Assembly: GCA_013365325.1 (NCBI GenBank)
Contig: JABVXV010000072.1
Coordinates: forward strand, 124,001 to 188,000
Direction of reading: 5' to 3'
Length of the DNA stretch: 64,000 nt
Origin: Dipetalonema caudispina
Taxonomy: Eukaryota > Nematoda > Chromadorea > Rhabditida > Onchocercidae
The translations under genes and the position numbers were made by a program. How positions within the stretch are numbered: position 1 is the first letter of the stretch; the number at the start of each line of letters is the position of its first letter. Below are positions 11,318 through 23,549 of the stretch, in pieces. The notes beneath the pieces were generated by a model. The model saw nothing but the letters and a program-made list of their open reading frames with translations. It had not been told where the DNA came from and searched no databases.

Positions 11318-14300
11318 ATGAGTGGAGATGCATTGGAAGAATTATTGGTATGTGAGGGATGGCCAATTAATGAAAAACAATTGAGTGATTTTGTTGGTGA
11401 ACCAATTTCAAGAATACAGGATATTAATCAATTGAAGAAGCAACTTCTCGATGTAAGTTTACTTTTTAACTGCATTTTTTTTTTCTTTTCCACTTTTCAT
11501 TTAATATGTCTTTCCTTCATAAGAAGTCCTGGGAAGATTAAGGTATGAGTATAAAATATGTTTGCATTATGAGCATATAGGAAGAAAATATATTTAATTT
11601 TTTTAGTACTACCTATGTTATACTGAATGATTCATCGAACAATTTTACTATTCTTTTTTTTTTTTCAACTGGCAATTGTGAAACTTGCACAACTCATTTC
11701 AGAAGTTTAGTTTGTATCTTTTATTTTAAGTGATAATTATCTATCCATATGTTTTTTTTTTTTTTTTTCGAAAATCGAAAAATCAAATCGCGCTCATTCA
11801 CATATCCCACATGTTGAACTTATGATGTGTTCATGTGGTTATAATTTGAGCAATATTAACCGGGAGATTCCTCATTTCTAATGGATTTCTAACCATTTTG
11901 GAAATTTCATCTCCCAGGTATAGAAGCATAAACCACAATTTTCGTCTCCTTTTTTCCTGGTATCTTAGTAAAAGGGTTATTGCAAATAATAATTATTTTT
12001 GAATCCACCCAATACATGGAAATAAATTGCCAGCTGTTAATTTAAATACTTATTTCAAGTTGTAGTTTCATTTTGAGTGTTCAAGTTAGAATGGACGAAT
12101 TGATAATATAATACGAATGTTTGTATGGTATTGTCATAAAGTATACGATATTTCTCAGATTTTTTTTTCGTACTTATTTTAGGCTGATATGCGTGAATAT
12201 GCTGTGCCGTTACTTTCAGATCGTATCAACAAACAACTGGGCGAGTTTAAAGTACGTTTAATTCATACAGATTCATGATCCATTCGATGCTTGTATTATT
12301 TATCCTAATATTTTACTATTTTAATTTTTTTAAATATTTTCTTTCAAATTTTTGCATTTCTTTTCATATTCTCCTTCTTTTTACACGTATCTCAGAGGTT
12401 CTTTTTCTTTCATTATTATTGTGATTGCAACCTTAGCTTTGTCAGTTTTACTGGCATGAGATAAGTAAATAGATTTCACTTATTGATGGGTGTTTCTAAC
12501 GAGATAGGGTTAATACACACAAATGGTAGAGGTAACGGCTCGAAATACATTTTCGATGTCAGCATAAGGGCCAGAAGATTTAAGCTTTTGGATTTAAATG
12601 GTGGATATCGCAATAAATTGCTGAATTCTGCTCATACTGAAATTTAAATTAATTTCAACCATAAAATTATTATGCGGTCTTCAGGGACCTCTAGTCGTTC
12701 AAATTGTAAAGCCACGCAATGTTTCATATCCAAAGTACAGTGAAGCAACGCATACTGATGGTCTCATCAAGATTCAACTAAGTGATGGTTTTTCCAGCAT
12801 TCAAGCATTACTGTTTGAACCTATACCAAAATTGAGGTATACTATCTGAAATATCGTAAATATGGCATGAATTTTAGTATATTCTTTCTGAACCAGTCCC
12901 GACATTTGGTAAATTAAAGATTGAATACTGTGAAACAATTCATCACCGCCGAATTGACAACGAGAACTTATATGATGGAAAAATCGAATCTCCTTAAAAA
13001 GTTGATTGTTTCGTTTTTTCTTCTTTTTTTTATTTGTTTCATGTTTTTTTTTATCGCTATTAAAATTTCCAGCGCCGAAACGCCACCAGGCACAAAAGTT
13101 TGCTTGGTTGGAAAAATTCCAATCGAAAATGGAATGTTGTTAATCAATGGAACCAATTGCCAAGTATTGGGTGGTAATGTTGAAAAAATGGTTGAGAAAT
13201 GGAATATGGAAAAGGTTTCTATATATTTTTGTGTAGCAACAAAAGTAATAAATTTTCGCATTCTGAAGTTTTTCTTTTTCAATTCATAAATTTATAGAAA
13301 CAGTTAAACTTTGCAGAATTGGCTGCAGAAACCGATACGAACCACTGAAAGCAATGCTCCGAAATGGATTCAGTTTTCCAAGCAGGTACAAAATTGTTAA
13401 TTAGGGATTGCTGATTTGCAGTTTTTGAGCAACTCCCTAGTCTATATAATGCGATTACAAAAAAAAAAGCTTATCATGTTTTTGTAAGTGATAATTGCAT
13501 AGCCATATACCGGTGTTCTGCAACATATATGAGCTGTACAAATATATGATATAAGAGGCGATTGGAACTTTAGCCATGTGGAAGAATAATTTTTTGCATT
13601 TTTACTCTTGTTTCATAAGTTTCTAATCTTAGGTTCGTGATTTTCCAGACTGCAGCCCATTTTTTTCAGCGACTACCGCAGTCTTCCCTTCCGGTCACTA
13701 ATAAAACGTTTCGTGCCAATGACGTAATCAATGGACTAAACAAAAGAATGACCGATGAGCATGGTGATGATTTCAATGCTGCAAGAAAAGCTCAAATCGA
13801 GCAGGTTGTCGAAAATAATGCTATAAAGAAATTTGCTCGAAGTCAGGTAAACTATATTATTTAAGAAAAAAAGTTGTTTAAAAAATTAGTATTGTCCACG
13901 GTGTTGGTCGTATACTGATGCTGATATTAAGGCAAATGCACATTTCCTGATATCCTGAATGATCTTGTTGTGGAAGTTAGTAAACCACTTTTTTTTTAAT
14001 CCATTTATTTTTTTCATCAATTTCATGATAAATTAGAACAAGACATTGCTTAATAAACGGTATTTTAGTTGAAGCCGAAAGCATCGGAAAATTCTGCATC
14101 GACTTCTTGTAGCACCAGCTGCAAGAAAGATTTGTTTGTAAAAGCAAAACCTGATGTGGATAATAGGGTCTGTTCTCTTTTTTATTTAAATATTTTTAAT
14201 TTCAACGCTTTGAAAAAGCCTTCAAATGACTTCCGGTCTAAGCTAACAGTTTCCGGAGGGGGATCTACACTGAACGATTGACCAACATTGGGTAGATGAT

Positions 14301-16425
14301 TTGATCGGAGTTTAATGCTTGTAATTACTTTAACATAATAATTTAGGAAAATAATGATCAGTGGTATAATAAGCTTATGATAGTTTAGAACCGACGTTTT
14401 GCCCGTGATGATAAAAGAAACTTGTCGCCAGTTCATCGACCATCGAATCCTCCCACTCTCTTTGACTTCGTGCAGTCGAAAGTATCCATTCCGGACGAGT
14501 CTCCTAGACAGCAAGATCATGGTGACCTGGAGGTTCGTTGGATTTTGTATAGATCAATTGTTTGCTTTTGTAACCACCATAAATTTTGTTTGTTTTCTTT
14601 CATATTGGTAGTCTGTAAATTTTTTGCTTTAAAACTTCTTTATTTCTGTTAGTTACACTATGGTTCACTGCAAGCAAAACTTTTAATGCTCTGAAATATG
14701 TGTTACGGTTTACTGGGATGTCCACATTTCTTTAATTCGAAAAAATCGGTACAAAGCGTTTAATTATTGATACGGAGATAATAGTTGCAGGTGGATAAAA
14801 CTGAGAGGGAAGTGCAGAATGCCGAAATTCAAGGAATGGATCGACCACGAAAGAACAGATTTAACGAGAAAGGTTACTATTCAGAATTGCTTTCATTTTG
14901 GCCTGCTTCATGCATATTCTCGTACCAGTAAGTTTAATTTTATAGGATTTCGCAACCGACAAGCTCCTGATAACAGCACTGGCTCACGTACAATCGAAAT
15001 TTCGAATTCAAACAGATATCGAAAACAACTGAATTGGCGACCAGAGCGTGAACGAAACTGTGCAACAAATGTAATGGGTGATAAATTTCGATCGAATTAT
15101 ACGGACGATCAGTCGGTTTCAACTGCCAACAAAGGTTTCCATAATTTCTTATCGTTCTGAGAAAATGTTTAAATTTTTCTTATCCCTTACTTATTTCAAG
15201 ACTATAATTCTTGTCATTCTAAAGTGGTGTTTTTTCCCCTAATTTCTTACTCCTAACTAATCTCATTTTTCGGCATAATTATTATGTTAACTATAGATAC
15301 AATATATAGAATTCACTTTAAAATTGAAGTTTAGATTGAATGAGCTAGAAAGATTGCGGTAGCCAATATGAAAGATTTCGGCTTATTGTTATGGGCAATC
15401 TGATATCTGCTTTCACTGATTCTTGATGAGAATGAATTACTTGGTGATCACAGAAATTCATATTCCACGGCTTGTGTTTAAGCAAAACTTTCAGAACTCT
15501 ACAATTGTGCTCTATCATAAAGTCTTATCGTTAGTGAGATATGATTAGTATTTATATGTTTACTTATGCAGAATTGTCGGCATTGCACGTTTCTCCGGTT
15601 GATAATGGACCAGAAGATGGTGCTAAAGATCATAATGTTCCACAACAAGCTGTATTTTTTGGAAATAGAAATCGTGGTTATCAGCAGAATGCAGTTTATC
15701 GACCAATGTACGAACAACAGCAACAACAACAGCAGCAACATCAACAGTCTTTCGATAATATCGTGATAAACGGAGGGTTGCCACCGGTTTGGAAAATTGG
15801 CGATAAGTGCCTTGCACCGTGGAGTGATGGCCAAGTATGTACTTTATCTTATACTTTGATGGTTATGATACTTAGATGTTCTTATGTAGGTAAAATGGTA
15901 TAAATTAAAATTAAATTCGTTACCAGCGGAAAGCGTTTTGAAGCGAATCTGAATTGATCCGTGTTAGATGATTTTGGAAATTCAGAACTCAAAGTTCATT
16001 CTTGTTCTACACTTGTATTTTGGAAATATAGTATACCCGTTCCACTTTTATTTTAGTAGTAACTCATTTGCTGGATGCATCATCGGTCGTTGCGGATGAA
16101 ATTCCCCAACGTATAGGTACATAGCACGTATGTATACATGCTGTTAATCTGTTCAATATACAGTAGGAACAGCATTTGATGTAATTCATGAAGAGTCTTT
16201 GGTAATAATTGATTTACCCACCCGGAATGTGTTTTTAATCAATATTCATTTCTTATTTGTCGTTTTCGTTCTCAAACAAAAGATGATTAATCCCGTTTTT
16301 TGCAGTTTTATCCATCAACACTGGTATCAATGGGTCCAGCTGATATGTGTACCATTGAATATGATGAATACGGAAATAGGAGCAGTGTGCCTGTTGGAGT
16401 ACTTCTTTCATTTCAAACATTTTGA
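11318..16425 (+). CDS. TDRD3: Tudor domain-containing protein 3 homologue
   Basis: Twelve exons join in phase: 11318-11452, 12183-12251, 12685-12836, 13073-13214, 13317-13385, 13649-13846, 14069-14167, 14389-14532, 14791-14872, 14946-15134, 15572-15834, 16306-16425 (TGA); about 553 aa. In the family the N-terminal DUF1767/OB-fold binds topoisomerase 3B and the Tudor domain reads methylarginine on histones and RNA-polymerase tails. Here the OB-fold shows GPLVVQIVKPRNV, TPPGTKVCLVGKI, IENGMLLIN, VLGGNVEKMVEKW, closely following TDRD3. A middle NPPTLFDFVQSKV motif matches the TDRD3 STLFDFLESK motif. A glutamine-rich tract precedes a C-terminal Tudor domain (WKIGDKCLAPWSDGQ, FYPSTLVSMG, IEYDEYGNR). 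No UBA domain is evident between OB-fold and LFDF, unlike vertebrates. The N terminus is also shared with RMI1, but the Tudor domain and LFDF motif favour TDRD3. Confidence 0.9.
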
Positions 16426-16442
16426 ATTTTTATTTATTCGTG

Positions 16443-16448
16443 AATAAA
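16443..16448 (+). terminator. Poly(A) signal of TDRD3
   Basis: AATAAA 18 bp downstream of the TDRD3 stop codon, the only canonical hexamer close by. Confidence 0.5.
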
Positions 16449-17199
16449 TCATCCTTGTTAATGAAATGTTACCTTGTGAGATGTGCAGTTTTCCTGTTTT
16501 GTCTCAAAGAACCATGAGTTTTCTATAGGTGGTGTATTTCGGTTGATTTTATTATTAAGTAATTGATTAATTTTTAATACTTATGGATTTCATGTGGGGA
16601 AACGAGAGATCTGGTAACATTTTTATCGATGAAAGGTTATGTTTTTCCACTAATTATTTATTGATGATGTGAAAAATTCATTTCTCGTACATGCATTCAA
16701 TTGTAGCATATTATGACAAAATATTATGTGAATAAATTTCTTTGTAAATTACTGTTTAATGTAAAATGTTACCTTCCGCGTAAAGGTTTCCTCTCTTCTA
16801 TGTGTGAGTATCTGTTATATATATTCATTTTTCTTAAAATTGAAAATGGTGCCGATTATGGGATGTCAATTTGAAAAATATTATACGTTAGAGATTTATT
16901 TGACCCTCGTGGAAGTTTTTTTAATTTTGACAAAGATATTTTTCAGAAAGGCTGTTGTATTTCAGTCTTATCCGTATTACTTCCATATCTTTATTTTAAT
17001 TTTATGGTTTATTTTTCACGTATGCTTGTAATTTAGGAAGAGTGATGATAGGTAATATCTGGTTGGTAGCTTGAGAATAATAGTTCTTTCTTTTTTCGCC
17101 CGATTTTTTCAGAAAACATTTTTTAATATCCTTGTTTCAGGTTACTTTGTTAATCAGATTAATATTTTTTGTAAAACCGGTGAGGAGATATTGAAGCAT
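16449..17199. other. TDRD3-ISCA1 intergenic region
   Basis: T-rich DNA of about 750 bp. It contains a TTTCAG acceptor near 17136-17141 that could trans-splice ISCA1, about 58 bp before its ATG. The 75-codon ORF at 16804-17031 is hydrophobic low-complexity translation and is not supported. Confidence 0.5.
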
Positions 17200-18403
17200 A
17201 TGATTTCACGACATGCTAGTACTGCAGCTCGCGTCATCAAGGGCACAATTCGTTGTGGCACGTCGAAGGTTGCATTACGGTTAACACCTGAAGCTGTAAA
17301 ACGTGTGAAGTATTTGCTAAGCAAGCAGCCCAATACAGCAGCATTAAAAGTATGTTTTCTATTTATTTCATAGCTGGATATTTTTAAAGCTAACTATTGA
17401 AAGTTCCTTCAAGAAGCTGGAAAAATATTTTGGAGTTATGACTGGACAAAAGTGAATGGTTTAGTTTAACATTTTATATATTTGGTCATTCTTTTATCCA
17501 TGATATTCGACCTCTAAAAAATCTTGAAAATTCTAGTAATAGGTATGAAATCTTAGCCTCTTTTTGGAATATGAAGTACAGGATGGATAAAATCAATTTA
17601 CGTTATCTTTCACAACTGAAGCAAACAAATACGTAAAAAAGTTGTACTCATAATCTTATTTAATAAAGGTCAAAAATAGCTTTCTTCGTAGATTTTTAAT
17701 ATAAACGTGAATTATAAAAAGGACCAATATCTTGAGAGAATTTCTAGTCCAACGATTTTAAGATGTTAGGATTAACAGTCAAATGAACTTTTTTGGTAGT
17801 TTATCTAATATATGGTTTTAAAAATGACTGAATTCATACTGCGAAAAGTATTTATTGTAGATAAGTGTAAGGCAGCGTGGTTGTAATGGATTGACATATG
17901 TACTCGATTATGCCCAATGTAAGGCGAAATTTGATGAAGAGGTTGTGCAGGTAAACCTTTACAATTTTCTTGCAATTTTTATCAAACTCAATGATTCAGA
18001 GTTTGAAAAAATAAATTTTCCCTATTTTATTTTTGCCAATTCACTTAATTCACGATCAGCAGTATCTAACATGCACGTAGCTCTTAGCATCGTTAGTTGG
18101 TGCTGTTTTGAATGACCGGTGAGGCATGTCTTTCAGTTGATTAAAGTTGATATAGTTTTTCTGATTTTGGCCACAATGTTTCTATATCTTAGATGAAGAT
18201 GACAGCTTTTTGTATCTGTAGCCGTAACCTGATACCAAATTGATTTTGAGGATGGTGTGCGTTTATGGATTGATCCGAAGGCGCAGCTAACGTTATTAGG
18301 TAGTGAAATGGATTATGTGGAAGATCGTCTGTCTTCCGAATTCGTTTTTCGCAATCCGAACATTAAAAGTACTTGTGGTTGCGGTGAAAGCTTTAGTATA
18401 TAA
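17200..18403 (+). CDS. ISCA1: Iron-sulfur cluster assembly 1 (A-type scaffold, mitochondrial)
   Basis: Three exons join in phase: 17200-17349, 17861-17950, 18251-18403 (TAA), giving 130 aa, against 129 in human ISCA1. ISCA1 works with ISCA2/IBA57 in making mitochondrial [4Fe-4S] clusters. All three conserved cluster-binding cysteines are present: one in RQRGCNGLTY and two in the C-terminal STCGCGESF. The core LTPEAVKRVKYLL, KAQLTLLGSEMDYVED and LSSEFVFRNPN matches the family closely. The first about 24 residues (MISRHASTAARVIKG) are Arg/Ser/Ala-rich with no acidic residue, as expected of a mitochondrial presequence. The acceptor of exon 3 reads TTTTGAG, an unusual GAG-type site, but phase and homology leave no better option. 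An alternative in-frame upstream Met exists at 17071 but would lie across a TTTCAG acceptor. Confidence 0.93.
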
Positions 18404-20199
18404 TGATAATTTACATGTATTTTAGAAATCCTTAACATTGCTTTTGCGTGTTTTATTCCTTAGAAAAGAAATAGTTCCCCTTTTTACTTATGGAGTACTG
18501 ATGTATATTGGATAGGTTAAATTAATATATTATTTTGTATTTAAATACTATTAGAAGTTATAAATCCCTTTTGTGATGCTTATGTTGCACGAAGTAATTT
18601 CTTGGCTGTAGAAAGAATCAAAAATCAGCAACTGTATAGTTTTTTAACCCAAATACCTAATTACCTGTAATTTTCGATTTCTGAATGGGTAGTTCCACTT
18701 ACCATCTATCATTTGATTACCATCCTTGTTTCTGGAAGTCATTATTTCATGCCTCACTGATTACTACGGGCGCAACATAATAATATGAAATTTTGATGTC
18801 AAGATAATGCTGCCAATAACATTCAATAGTATTCACGTAACAGTTTCTGTTGTAAAAATTTCATTTTCATGAAAATTCTATGCAGCAGACGAACATTTAC
18901 GTAACAATTTCAGGCTCAACATAGTAATCGTGTTTTATAATTCTATTTGTTAATTTTGAAATTACTTTGGAATACATTTGATGATCAGTTTTGTATATAT
19001 TATGAGATGATATCAGTCTTGTTTCTTATTTATATATAACTGCTAGTGTAATTATTGTCAAGCATAAATTAACATAACTCAGGTCTGATTATATTGTTAT
19101 CTTTGATTGTGTTTTGCATTCATAATCAATGCCATCAAGCACATTTCCCGGTCATAGCTTTGGGAATCCCTGATGAACACCTTATGTGAGCTATCCGTAT
19201 TACATCTTGACTTATATTATGAATATGTGATATGTGGTAATAGAATGACAGGTAGTTTCGATTATTAAATCTTATAAATGGAAGGGAGTTTTTTTTTTCT
19301 GCCAAGTTGTAGGTTTTTTTTTTTTGCATATTTTCTGACAGTTAATTCTAAATCAATCCTGAAGTAATATTACAATGTTGCTATTTGTTGGTTGGAAATT
19401 ATATGAAAATAATACTTTCCCACTTCTTAATTACTGGAAGAGACAAATCTCACATACAACGGATGGATTGTGTTGAGTTTCAGTTCGTGGTAAATTATAT
19501 GCCAATACGTTAAGTTGCATTGTGGCTCAATGAAGTGCTTCAAAAACACATCATTGTAACACAAGATGATTTTTAACTGATGGTTTGAAGTGTATTCCCT
19601 AATTGCACTTCTCGGTTTGGATAGGCCTGGGATTTTCCAGTTGGGATGTGAGTCACTCTTCCCTTGGCTGTTATACTTCAAGCAATGTTTTTATTAATTC
19701 TATCAAAGCTAAAGTTAAATGACATCTTCTTGGAAATTACTGGAAGTAACATGCATGAAAGAGTGATTTTGGGATTATCGTGAAAGTACATTTTGAATTA
19801 TGTATAGTAGTACTTGGCTTTTCACAAAGGTTTCGAAATTAGCTTAATTGGTAACGTACCAACTGTTTATGCCACAAAAGTTCTTAGGTCTAATTATTTC
19901 AAAAATTCTGAACTTTGATGTGCTTCAAAGGTTTTTCGGTTAGTTTCAAGATCTCGTGGATTTTATGTTACTTTGTTTTGGCATAATCTAGTCATTGCTA
20001 CCAAGAATATGTTATATTGCAATGCAAAATAGCTCGCCGATTCCTTATACATTGGTATCTTGATTTGTTTCGGATTTTTGATAAAGAGAGGATGTATCAC
20101 TCAGGAATTTGTTTATTCCTGATTACTGGCTGTTGTATGTTTTATAAGTGTCAATGAGGAATCAGCGCAACGAAGTTTTTTTTTTCGTTTTTTTTGCAG
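18404..20199. other. ISCA1-RPS30 intergenic region
   Basis: About 1.8 kb with no supported gene. Short minus-strand ORFs at 19135-19329 and 19427-19681 have no splice context or recognisable motif. The region ends in a T-rich tract and TTTTTGCAG, the likely leader acceptor of RPS30. Confidence 0.55.
20191..20199 (+). other. Likely trans-splice acceptor of RPS30
   Basis: A long T tract ending TTTTTGCAG at 20191-20199, 45 nt upstream of the RPS30 start codon, with no coding sequence required upstream. Ribosomal protein mRNAs in nematodes are commonly spliced-leader acceptors (family knowledge); this instance is inferred. Confidence 0.45.
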
Positions 20200-20244
20200 G
20201 TTTGTTTAGCTACCAAGGCTATTCAGGAGAGAAAGTTGAGAGAA

Positions 20245-21399
20245 ATGCAAATTTTTGTGAGAGGCATTGACGATGGAGTGAGGTCGATATGTATTCCGGA
20301 GACGAGTACAGTGGCTGAGCTCAAGGTTCGTTTCATCATTCTGATGGTATTTGAGTATTTTCATTATTTCCATTGCTAAGCATTATCTGAAGTATTTATT
20401 GCGATTTGATCTAGAGTGTTTTCAGTATTGAAGTTTCATTTACGAAAATCAGATCAATCATTTCAGTAGAGTTGGGGAATTAGGACTAAGTTTTGTGATA
20501 TTACCCGACCAGCTCTCACTATGGATGTAAGAGTAATTGTAAAATCATTCGAAAAGGTTTGAAGAGTAGTGAACAAGGGATTTTTTGTTTCATGTGTCGG
20601 ATTAGCAGTTCTATATAGGATTACGTCTGTTACTGTAGAAAATGAAGAAAATTTGAATTTAAGAATTATTGTTCTTCTCTACTCATCTTTTGGAACTTAG
20701 TAAATTAATATAAGCAGTCAGGGGAGATATGATATCAGCTTATGTTCCATAAAGATTTTTCCTATTTTTAGGCATTATTACGCGTGGATGGCGCACTTTT
20801 GACGTATGGCGCCACAATTTTGGATGATGATAAAACACCACTTGTGAATTTTGGGATCTGTGATGAAGCAAACATTGATGTTTCGTTCCGTCTTCTTGGA
20901 GGTGATTCGATCCTCTGACTCTTACTAGAATAATAACATTGTTCATGACGAAATTTTTCATCTATCCTCTGCTTGTTACTCTTGCGATGAGCAAATGTCT
21001 CACTTTTCAATTATCAAAATTGCTGGAGATCTCCGATTTTGTTTCAGGCAAAGTGCATGGTTCGTTAGCTCGAGCAGGAAAAGTGCGAGCTCAGACCCCG
21101 AAAGTCGAAAAACAGGAAAAGAAAAAGAAGAAGACTGGTAAGATTTTATTTTCAGTTTTTGAACTTGAATCATGAGGTTTCATGTTTTATTGATGAATAA
21201 TGCGCTGGAAGTATTTATCGGATGATTGCATCTGCTAATATTTTTCACATGGCTATGCCTACTAATCGTTTATTTAAATATGTCTTATTTAATACCTTCA
21301 GGCCGTGCGGCTCGTCGTATCCAATATAACAGGCGGTTTGTGAATATAGCTGTTAGTGGAATAGGCAGAAAACGTGGGCCAAATTCAAACGCTGCATAA
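20245..21399 (+). CDS. rps-30: Ubiquitin-like / 40S ribosomal protein S30 fusion (FAU type)
   Basis: Four exons join in phase: 20245-20325, 20772-20901, 21048-21137, 21302-21399 (TAA); 132 aa. The N-terminal 71 residues are a ubiquitin-like domain ([11 protein letters not shown] to FRLLGG) ending in the diglycine that is cleaved to free S30. It carries only two lysines (27 and 48) and lacks most ubiquitin chain-forming sites, so a FUBI-like role fits. The C-terminal S30 part is unmistakable: [39 protein letters not shown] and a basic C-terminal tail. The Gly-Gly/Lys cleavage junction falls exactly across the exon 2-3 splice site. S30 is a component of the 40S subunit. Confidence 0.97.
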
Positions 21400-21488
21400 A
21401 ATGGAGTTTTATCGCATGACCTTCACTGATATTTCAATAATTTAAAAAACTGCTTCATCTGAAAGTATATGTAATGCTCGTATGCTGA

Positions 21489-21494
21489 AATAAA
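21489..21494 (+). terminator. Poly(A) signal of RPS30
   Basis: AATAAA about 90 bp after the RPS30 stop codon. Confidence 0.55.
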
Positions 21495-21925
21495 TTTGTT
21501 GATTTGATTTTTGTCCTTATACAAACTAATGTTTTGCAAATAGAAGATACCTATATTTGTTGTTTCCGAAACTTATGCCATGTGCGTTTTTGAAGGAGTG
21601 TATAGGTTACATTGTCATATGCAAGGATCGAATAATAGATGGAGCGGATTAAAGAGAAGATGAATATATTAATTGCTAGGCAACTGCAATAATCTCTGGT
21701 GCGAGATATATAAATTTTGAAGGCTTCCATGAATGATATCAGGATGTGCCATCTTTGACTTGGAATTTTAAGCTTTTCATTCGGGAAGGGTTGTAGCTTA
21801 ATGTTGTTAGGTTCTATTGTTTTATTCATGTTTCCAGTATCTTTTCTTATGGATTATATTTCATGAATTCTAAAATAGTATTAAATATAGTAAACCATTG
21901 TCGCAGATGATTGAAGTATGCTGAT
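21495..21925. other. RPS30-AROS gap
   Basis: Short intergenic stretch between two same-strand ribosome-related genes. The 92-codon minus-strand ORF at 21551-21829 lacks recognisable motifs. A ...TTGTCGCAG acceptor ends at about 21906, 20 bp before the next start codon, and could be a leader acceptor. Confidence 0.5.
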
Positions 21926-23549
21926 ATGTCGATGAAATTGTTGAAGGAAGCTATTAAGCTTGCGAATGCAGGTTCGTTAATTTTTTTTTAGTTCTTTTTC
22001 CAAGGAAGTGTAAACGAGGTTTCAGAGTTTGTTAATTATGCGCCGATGTGAAATGACATCGAATGTAATCTTCGTTTAATAGTTTCAAATGATAATAATA
22101 TAAGTGGAGAGGAGAAGTGACTATTGCATCGTGTGTATTCCATTGAAAGCAGTGAACATCTGCCTGAAATTTATCAGTATTTTTTGGGCTCACTCAAATT
22201 TTGTAAATTGTATGTTAGCGACTATAAAGCTTTCAATCTTTTGTTCGCGTCTATAGCGCTTTAGCGAAAGTACTTTAGATTGCTTCATTTGTTTACTTAT
22301 TGCTTTACATTTTAGAATTTCTTAATTTTTAGATGATAGTGTGAAAAATGCAGAAACCGCACGGAAATCCGTAAAATCTTCGAAGGCAGAAAGAGATCGT
22401 CAGCATCTTGCCGCCGTAGCTACGACTTCAGAATACGATCCAGAATTAGATGATATCATCACAAATTCGAGTGTGCCTAGGAGAAGTGTAGTGAACTATA
22501 ATAAGAAAAAAATTGCTAAGGTAATGCCAACAAACAATGGAGCAGTAAGAGATTGTGCAAATTTCGTTGATCTTATTGTTGTTTATCTATTCTTAAATCG
22601 GCATTTTTAAGTATGAACTTTAGAGGTGACTTTTTTCATGTTTTCCACTGAGTTTTTGAAATTGGAAGTTTTAATCTGAAGTTTCATGAACGAATTTCAA
22701 TTAAACCTAAATTGCTAATAATGAAGCATATAATAATATGTTTATGAGTAATCTCCATTATGAATCTCTGCAATAGCGTGTTATGCCAGTTTGTATCTTG
22801 AGCATTTTTTTACTGAAATTCAAATAACCTTGTAGTGTGAAGCCCACATTAAGAAAGAACTTGAAATTGGTGAATGAGTGGCTTTTTATTTTGTGGACTA
22901 TTTTCCATCTTATCGATTTCTTTATTTTCCAGTAGCATTTTACTTCATTTTTTGTTTTCAACTGTTCATTTCAAATGCTGAAATTTGCATTTTCTTTTTC
23001 AGAATATTTCACTGCTAGAAGAAAGTCGCTTAGTAGGTAAAACGGACTTGTTAAAACGTAACATCAAATATATGATTTATGAAACAAATTGTAAGTTGGA
23101 TCCTGGCCGAACCAAACAGATAATAAGTTTCATGAATGAACATAACCGCCGTCGGAAAAAGATTCTCCATACATTGCGTAATCGAAACAGTTCGTTTTTC
23201 TTACCAGTTTTTTCATTTGTATTTACAATTTTTAAAATTGGAAATCCTTAAGTTATCCGTCTTAATGCACTGACTATTTTTTGATGAAAATTAATGTAAT
23301 TTATGAAATTAAGCTATCCAGGACACTTTTTTAGCCTTGAATAGCGAGTAAAACTTTCAGTGAGAAATATGATTAAAGTGGCCTTATCCTTAAATGCTAT
23401 TATTACTGTGTGTATGATATTTAGATGGAGTGCGAGATCATCGACGAAGGTTCAAAAAGTCCAGCAATAAATCGATATTTACGGATGAAGATTTTATGAA
23501 AATCGGACCTGACAGAATAAAAGTAAATACGTTCACCTTCAAATGCTAG
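21926..23549 (+). CDS. RPS19BP1: AROS / RPS19-binding protein 1 homologue
   Basis: Four exons join in phase: 21926-21971, 22333-22520, 23003-23189, 23425-23549 (TAG); 181 aa. AROS (RPS19BP1) binds RPS19, works in small-subunit pre-ribosome assembly in the nucleolus, and was described in vertebrates as a SIRT1 regulator. Support: a short N-terminal amphipathic MSMKLLKEAIKLANA, as in AROS; a central basic helical region (KTDLLKRNIKYM...NEHNRRRKK); a second basic stretch (RDHRRRFKKS); and the diagnostic C-terminal SIFTDEDFMKIG matching the vertebrate TVFTEEDFQKF. Overall similarity is low, so the call rests mainly on the C-terminal motif, domain order and size. Exon 3 contains a strong internal donor-like GTAAGT (about 23091) that is read through in this model; using it would remove half the conserved region. 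It may be co-transcribed with RPS30. Confidence 0.7.

Noticed and set aside
12530..12647. Open stretch in a TDRD3 intron reading KYIFDVSIRARRFKLLDLNG
   Set aside because: TDRD3 exons 2 and 3 join in phase and align with the family without it, and no matching acceptor/donor pair frames it.
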